A stretch of DNA of 64,000 bases from Pyrinomonadaceae bacterium (lineage in GTDB: Bacteria > Acidobacteriota > Blastocatellia > Pyrinomonadales > Pyrinomonadaceae): positions 1 to 64,000 of the forward strand of contig JANQRU010000004.1 in the NCBI GenBank assembly GCA_028284415.1. The letters are read 5' to 3'. The stretch's first letter is position 1; each line of letters starts with the position of its first letter. The translations under genes were made by a program, and so were the position numbers. Under the pieces are notes generated by a model, which had not been told where the DNA came from, searched no databases, and was given only the letters and a program-made list of their open reading frames with translations. This document shows positions 59,343 to 64,000 of this stretch, in pieces.

Positions 59343-60830
59343 CTAAATATTTTTCCTTCCCAAAACTTTCAAATCCTCTCGCCATTTTTCATTTAAATCA
59401 AAACGGTAAATTTCTATTTCTTCTGAAATTGTCTTTGCCAGAAAATTAAAGCTTGGGTGAAAACTTAAAGTTGGAGCGACTAGGTAAATAATCGTTGGTT
59501 TATCGGCAATTTCTTTATCACCAAAGATTTTAGCTTTGTTTAAGATTCCTTTTTGGCGTTGTAATTCAATTTTTCGCCAGTAATCAACAGCTTGAAAGAT
59601 CATTTCGCGGTCTTGTGAAACTTTTAACTCAATGATGACAAGTCGCCCGTCTTTGCGAAGTGCAAGTAAATCTATCTTATCTCTTGAAGTACGAAATTGA
59701 TTGTAAATCGGTGATAAAATCAGGTTTGAATCTAGAGCTTTTATGTTTTCCTGCAGAATGCTTTCGAGCCACGCTTCGGGGGAGTCCCGATAAAATATAT
59801 GCTGTTTGTTTGGTGAATCGAAGCGTCTGTATTTTTTAATGTTTTCAAAAAACTCATAAAAACCCTCGTAAGAATCTTCATTTAAAATCCGCCGAGTTTT
59901 ATCGACTCCAAACCAAGCTTTTTCTTCGTCAAAAACTTTTCGCACACGCAAAAAAGGTAATCCGAGGTAACGTAAGGTTTCACCGTTTTTTGTAAAAAGA
60001 TAATCAATTTCTTTCGGAGCGAGTTTGATTATTTCTTTTGAAATTCCGCCCAATTCTAATTTTTCGGCAAGTTTTAATTTCGTTGGCTTCTGTTTCCACA
60101 AATCTTTTATTTGCAGTGACTTTGCATCAATTATTTTGACATCTTTTTCTCCCTTTGCAGCTTTTTGAGAAATTTCTTTGAGTTTTATTTTCTGCTTCCA
60201 GACATCTCGAAAACAAGCGTGAAGTTTTCGTAAATTTCCAAATACTCTCTTCTCGCTAAGAATACAAACTTCATTGATCGGATTTCGTTTTCTTTGTTGT
60301 AGATTTCTCAGCCAAATGATGGCAGATGAAAGTAGAATTTCGGGAGTGAGCGAATCGGAAACATCTGACAAAACAGCAGTTTGCTTACCCAGTTTATTTT
60401 CTAAAATTATTTGTGCAAAACGTCCGTTTTCTTTATTTAGCTCAACTCTTTTTAATTTTGTATTTTTAGTTTCCAAAACGAGAAACTGCGCGATCTTATT
60501 AGCTTTCTCCAATCTGGCAAGCTCGACCGCTTCACCAAGCATTTCAGCTTTTGTTCGAGGAATTAATTCAATGAAAGTTTCTTCTTTGCCAAAGTTGCGG
60601 GTTAGTTTAAGAGATACTTTTTCGGCTTTGAATTCTGCTTCGACGATTCGCCAGGTCTGAAATCCTTTTTCGTCCAAAAAGCTAAAGAGAATTTTGTCCC
60701 GATTCTGCTCAACTTCTATTTCATTTTTTTGCAACGAAAAAGTTTTTCCCGTTTGATGAATCAAAAGCCATTCATTGTGTGCGTTGAGTAAATCTGTGAG
60801 TTTGTCGAGAATTTCTATCTCATCAATCAT
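59343..60830 (-). CDS. putative nuclease with C-terminal PD-(D/E)XK (NucS/DUF91-like) domain
   Basis: 495 residues. The last ~150 show an endonuclease fold: SPEAWLESILQENIKALD (Glu, ~345-362), SRDKIDLLALRKDGRLVIIELK (written in part: IDLLALRKDGRLVIIELK) with the catalytic Asp and E-x-K, and QAVDYWRKIELQRQK. The N-terminal ~300 residues are helical and charged and unassigned. Starts 3 nt after the GDSL esterase stop, so co-transcribed. Substrate unknown; repair or defence roles are both possible. Confidence 0.65.
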   Translation of the reverse strand: MIDEIEILDKLTDLLNAHNEWLLIHQTGKTFSLQKNEIEVEQNRDKILFSFLDEKGFQTWRIVEAEFKAEKVSLKLTRNFGKEETFIELIPRTKAEMLGEAVELARLEKANKIAQFLVLETKNTKLKRVELNKENGRFAQIILENKLGKQTAVLSDVSDSLTPEILLSSAIIWLRNLQQRKRNPINEVCILSEKRVFGNLRKLHACFRDVWKQKIKLKEISQKAAKGEKDVKIIDAKSLQIKDLWKQKPTKLKLAEKLELGGISKEIIKLAPKEIDYLFTKNGETLRYLGLPFLRVRKVFDEEKAWFGVDKTRRILNEDSYEGFYEFFENIKKYRRFDSPNKQHIFYRDSPEAWLESILQENIKALDSNLILSPIYNQFRTSRDKIDLLALRKDGRLVIIELKVSQDREMIFQAVDYWRKIELQRQKGILNKAKIFGDKEIADKPTIIYLVAPTLSFHPSFNFLAKTISEEIEIYRFDLNEKWREDLKVLGRKNI

Positions 60831-60833
60831 TGT

Positions 60834-61589
60834 TTAATTTGAGAAGTTTGCAGATTTTCGCAAGAAAGAATTGACCATTTCCTCTGACCATAGATCATAA
60901 CCAACTGCCGAAGGATGTATCCCATCGCTGAAAAATTCTTCATTTACTTTTTTAACATCATCAAAATAATAGACATTTTCTAAATCCGAAACGAGGTCTA
61001 TCGCATTGAAATGATGGAGTTTCGCGAGCTGTGCTAAGACATACTTAAGCGGATGCGGCAGAGCTATAAAATCTCTGACCATCGGAACATTTGCTAAAAA
61101 TATCTCGGCATTTTTATTTTTCTCTCGCAAAATACTTATCAGATCGCTCATATCACGACGAAAATTCTGCGGACTGTTAAGCGTAAAAACGTCATTGCCG
61201 CCGAGTGCGATGACGATTATGTCAAAATCCTCTTTTGGAACATTCGGAACAAGTTCGGCAAGTGTTCTCTTTATGGTTATTCCGCTTTCGCCAAGTGCAT
61301 GCCAATGAACCGTTTTACCTGTCTGCTTGTTAAAATGTTTGGCAAATTGTCCCGTCAGAGCTTCTCTGTGATTTTCCGCACCGATACCTGCCACAGTTGA
61401 TTCACCGATGGCTAAGAACTTCACAATCTCACCATTACCTTCAAAAATTCCTGAGGTTTTACCGCTCGCATCAGGAAGTCGCCCGACCTTCCAGCGTGTG
61501 TATTGTCCTTGCAAATACAAAAATGGTGCAAATGGTAAAAAAGCCGCTGCATTGAGTAAATATTTTTTTTGGAATTCATTTACGCTCAT
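60834..61589 (-). CDS. SGNH/GDSL-family hydrolase
   Basis: 251 residues. SGNH blocks: FLAIGESTVAGIG (block I, Ser ~59), a Gly region, VIALGGNDVF (block III, Asn) and FSDGIHPSAVGYDLW (block V, Asp and His). A hydrophobic N-terminal stretch (YLLNAAAFLPFAPFLYLQG) may be a membrane anchor. Esterase or lipase-like, substrate unknown. Leads the nuclease-like gene in a two-gene unit and is divergent from the lipoprotein gene. Confidence 0.88.
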   Translation of the reverse strand: MSVNEFQKKYLLNAAAFLPFAPFLYLQGQYTRWKVGRLPDASGKTSGIFEGNGEIVKFLAIGESTVAGIGAENHREALTGQFAKHFNKQTGKTVHWHALGESGITIKRTLAELVPNVPKEDFDIIVIALGGNDVFTLNSPQNFRRDMSDLISILREKNKNAEIFLANVPMVRDFIALPHPLKYVLAQLAKLHHFNAIDLVSDLENVYYFDDVKKVNEEFFSDGIHPSAVGYDLWSEEMVNSFLRKSANFSN

Positions 61590-61681
61590 TTGTTTTGATT
61601 TTAAGGCTTATAAAAGCAATAAATCAACAAGCCTCTAAAACGTGCGAGGAGTTTTTAGATTTGATGTGTTAAAATTTCGCC

Positions 61682-62377
61682 TTGCGTTTGAGAAATTCAA
61701 AACCAATAATACTTTTCGTGTTGTCAATCTTTATTTTGGCAAACGTCTCTTCCTGTAGTTTGTGGAATAGAATTAGCAATTCTGATTCCGATAAAAACCC
61801 GAAAAATAATTCCAAAGCGTCAGCAAATATTCCATTCTCAACCAAAGAACCTGAATCTTTTCAAGCTGAAATAATTGTCAACACTTTTATCAATGGTGAA
61901 AAGAATGAACAGAAATACTTTATTGCCCGAAAGAATGGAAATTCATTACAAAAATTTTACGCGGGAAGCCAAAATGAGCGTTCGATCTTGAGAACCGCCG
62001 AGAACAAAACTTTCTTAATTAATTATCAAGCTAAAAACTACAGAGAAATTGATTCTGCAAAAGCTCCAACTTTTTCCGAAGAGAAATTTATTAAAAACTT
62101 AACTTCCAAATGGCTCAATGAAAAAGCCTCAACGACATTTGAAAAGTTTGGAGCTGAGAACAATCTGACGAAATACCTTGTAAAATTTGAGGATGCGAAA
62201 AAATCTGAAGTATTTATTTTTGTTGACGAAAAATTAAAGCTTCCCGTCAAACAAGAATTTTACAGCATAACAGAAAATAAAAAGACTCTGACTTTTTTGT
62301 TAGAAATGAAAAACTTCAAAACTGAGGTTGATGAAAACCTTTTTGAATTACCGAAAGATTTTGAAGCGGTAAAATAG
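61682..62377 (+). CDS. lipoprotein with LolA-like fold
   Basis: 231 residues from a TTG at 61682. Signal peptide with lipobox NVSSC (~27), Ser/Asn/Lys spacer (SDSDKNPKNNSKASA), then a LolA/LppX-like half-barrel (FQAEIIVNTFINGEKNEQKY, TFLINYQAKNYREID, YLVKFEDAKKSEVFIFVDEK). Probably binds a lipid or lipoprotein in the periplasm. Six nt before the thioesterase gene. Confidence 0.65.
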   Translation: MRLRNSKPIILFVLSIFILANVSSCSLWNRISNSDSDKNPKNNSKASANIPFSTKEPESFQAEIIVNTFINGEKNEQKYFIARKNGNSLQKFYAGSQNERSILRTAENKTFLINYQAKNYREIDSAKAPTFSEEKFIKNLTSKWLNEKASTTFEKFGAENNLTKYLVKFEDAKKSEVFIFVDEKLKLPVKQEFYSITENKKTLTFLLEMKNFKTEVDENLFELPKDFEAVK

Positions 62378-62383
62378 AAATTC

Positions 62384-62791
62384 ATGCTCGATCCATCCCG
62401 TGAAAAATTTATTCGTGAAGTATTTGATTCCGTTCCTTTTATTAAACATATTGGAATGAAATTGGTTGAATTAAAAGAGGGCGAGGCGACAGTTTGTTTA
62501 GAGATACGGGATGAACTTCGTCAACCGCAAGGACTTTTGCATGGTGGAGCAACGGCTTCTCTGATTGATACGGCGACAGCTTTTGCAAACGTGACTGTCC
62601 TGAAAGAAGGTGAAACGGCTGTAACAATAGACCTGAATATCCATTATCTTCGCCCGGTTTTTGAAGGCAAAGTTAAATGCACCGCCAAAATAATAAAAGC
62701 AGGTAAACGAATTTCTACTATCTCAGCCGAAGTAACCGACGAAAAAGGTAAATTAGTGGCAACGGCTCTCTCAACTTACACAAAGGTCTGA
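62384..62791 (+). CDS. PaaI-type hotdog-fold thioesterase
   Basis: 135 residues of the single-domain hotdog fold: PFIKHIGMKLVELKEGEATV, the active-site segment PQGLLHGGATASLIDTATAF (~44-63) and AVTIDLNIHYLRPVFEGKVK. Hydrolyses acyl-CoA or aryl-CoA thioesters in the cytoplasm. Co-transcribed with the lipoprotein upstream (6-nt gap). Confidence 0.9.
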   Translation: MLDPSREKFIREVFDSVPFIKHIGMKLVELKEGEATVCLEIRDELRQPQGLLHGGATASLIDTATAFANVTVLKEGETAVTIDLNIHYLRPVFEGKVKCTAKIIKAGKRISTISAEVTDEKGKLVATALSTYTKV

Positions 62792-62894
62792 AAATACATT
62801 AAATTCTTACTTTGCCAAAATGTTTATTGGCGTGATGTAATGTAATAAAATCTTGAAAAAGTAAGCAGGTAAATTGATAAATTAAGGTGATGGC

Positions 62895-63167
62895 TTAATT
62901 TTCTGACCAACCTAATGCACTTCTCAATTTTTCTTGATTTCTAAAATCACCGATGATTTTCTTTTTTGGATAAGAATTATCAACAACAAGGGTCGGAGAC
63001 GCAAGGATATTTTCCTCTTCCGCTAATTCGGGATTTTGAAGAACGTCTATTACTTTTATCTCATACTCGTCCTTGATTCTTGAATCAAATACTTGTCTCA
63101 AATTTTGAATGGCTCTCTGATAATGGGAGGGAAAACCTGTTACATACAAACTAAATTCATGTTTCAT
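62895..63167 (-). CDS. KaiB-family (thioredoxin-like) protein
   Basis: 90 residues. Matches the KaiB pattern LYVTGFPSHYQRAIQNLRQV...YEIKVIDVLQNPELAEEENI (shown in parts) with ILASPTLVV and KKKIIGDF. KaiB binds KaiC in the cyanobacterial clock after fold switching, but many non-cyanobacterial KaiB-like proteins work with other partners. No KaiC or kinase gene is adjacent. Confidence 0.88.
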   Translation of the reverse strand: MKHEFSLYVTGFPSHYQRAIQNLRQVFDSRIKDEYEIKVIDVLQNPELAEEENILASPTLVVDNSYPKKKIIGDFRNQEKLRSALGWSEN

Positions 63168-63400
63168 AATTGTAATTGGTTTTAACCCGAATAGGTTTTA
63201 TTTATTTTTTCTCTTCCTTGGGGGAAAGGAAGTAATATACTACATCATAACTTTATAATTTGCAATTACTTACGTAATAATTGTTAATGCATTAGATTAA
63301 GTGCTTTTTTATCATTATTTAGAAGCCATTTTTGAATAATTCTCAACTAAGATTTACTCTATAAATTCTGCAAAAAGCTATGTTCGATTCTAGATATTAA

Positions 63401-64000
63401 ATGGAAGAGCTAAAAAAATTCGCAAGGTATTTTAATCCTTATAAAACTCAAATCATTCTCGGAGTTTTGTTCATTCTCTTTGGGATGATTTTCAATCTGC
63501 TCGTACCTTATCTGATAGGTATGGCTATTGATGATTTGAGTAAAGAAATCACTTGGGACACTGTAGTCTATTATCCATTGGTGATTTTGGGTGTAAGTCT
63601 GTGCGGAGGAATCTTTCTATTTTGGCAAAGGAGGCTTTTGATAGATACCTCAAGGCATATCGAATTTGATATGCGGCAGAGTTTTTATAACGCACTTATT
63701 GACCAACCTCTTGAGTATTTTCAGAACAATCGCGTCGGCGACCTAATGGCACGTGCGACCAATGATCTTGCAGCGATCAGGCAGATCGTCGGTCCGATGA
63801 TTCTCTATTCATTCCAAGCCGTTTTTGCACTCGCTGTGGTCTTGCCGATTATGCTTAGCATCTCTGTAAAACTCACGCTTTTTTTGCTAATTCCGCTTCC
63901 ACTCGTTTCTTTAACGGTTAAATTCTTGGGTCAACAAATTCATGTACGATTTGAGAAAATTCAGGAATTCTTTTCAGGTATCACGGCAAGAGCACAAGAA
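63401..64000 (+). CDS. ABC transporter, exporter type, N-terminal membrane domain (runs off the window)
   Basis: 200 codons from ATG 63401 without a stop. Type I exporter membrane domain: IILGVLFILFGMIFNLLVPY and PLVILGVSLCGGIFLF helices, then the conserved ABC_membrane stretch LEYFQNNRVGDLMARATNDL (~105-124). The ATPase half lies beyond 64000. Likely an MdlB/YheI-type half transporter; substrate unknown. Confidence 0.9.
   Translation, partial: MEELKKFARYFNPYKTQIILGVLFILFGMIFNLLVPYLIGMAIDDLSKEITWDTVVYYPLVILGVSLCGGIFLFWQRRLLIDTSRHIEFDMRQSFYNALIDQPLEYFQNNRVGDLMARATNDLAAIRQIVGPMILYSFQAVFALAVVLPIMLSISVKLTLFLLIPLPLVSLTVKFLGQQIHVRFEKIQEFFSGITARAQE

Overview
The window is AT-rich chromosomal DNA from a Gram-negative bacterium. 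Several things point to Acidobacteriota, possibly a low-GC Blastocatellia: a TonB-dependent receptor with an N-terminal carboxypeptidase-regulatory domain, a TIGR02999-type ECF sigma factor next to a Ser/Thr kinase fused to a TolB-like propeller, Asn/Thr-rich propeller lipoproteins, an M61 peptidase, and futalosine-pathway menaquinone genes (mqnA, mqnC). The assignment is by gene-family impression only; no 16S rRNA is present.

Layout. 1-3.7 kb: truncated TonB receptor, erythromycin-esterase-like protein, and a PqqD-like protein with a Cys-rich tail. 4.0-4.8 kb: a tRNA(CAU) gene split by a 608-nt group I intron whose P1 loop carries an HNH endonuclease gene on the opposite strand. 4.8-9.7 kb: a four-gene unit (hybrid histidine kinase, coiled-coil protein, inner-membrane OmpA-like protein, Ras-like GTPase). 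9.75-10.25 kb: a gene-less stretch with a sigma-54-type promoter, two upstream palindromes and a terminator-ended structured RNA, lying directly behind an NtrC-family regulator gene. 11.6-15.5 kb: DinB protein, propeller lipoprotein, M61 peptidase. 15.7-29.4 kb: rarA, a NACHT/pentapeptide-repeat protein, MFS exporter, VOC protein, esterase, propeller protein, Baeyer-Villiger-like monooxygenase, SDR, an unknown nuclease-like protein and glcD, with three small palindromic repeat elements. 29.5-37.5 kb: an ECF/anti-sigma pair, broken or chimeric genes (glcD remnant, nonsense-interrupted small gene, ABC-ATPase fragment fused to an exported protein) and secreted proteins. 37.6-42.1 kb: sigma factor, zinc-finger anti-sigma factor and TPR-CHAT protease. 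42.1-50.2 kb: kptA, cyclase, mqnA, permease-Usp fusion, two paralogous mini membrane proteins and mqnC. 50.4-55 kb: desaturase, histidine kinase, then three genes (methyltransferase, peptidoglycan-binding-like, OsmC) that share a near-identical ECF-type promoter. 55-64 kb: ECF sigma plus Ser/Thr kinase, OmpR regulator, nuclease-like protein, GDSL esterase, lipoprotein, thioesterase, KaiB-like protein and a truncated ABC exporter.

The strongest unusual signals are (1) the tRNA group I intron with an antisense homing-endonuclease gene, resolved down to its internal guide sequence; (2) a regulator - palindromes - sigma-54 promoter - structured RNA - hybrid kinase arrangement that resembles LuxO/Qrr logic; and (3) a three-gene regulon with the promoter TG(T/A)CC-N17-CCGTCTTA. 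All functional statements rest on reading motifs and spacing by eye; no database search or folding program was run.
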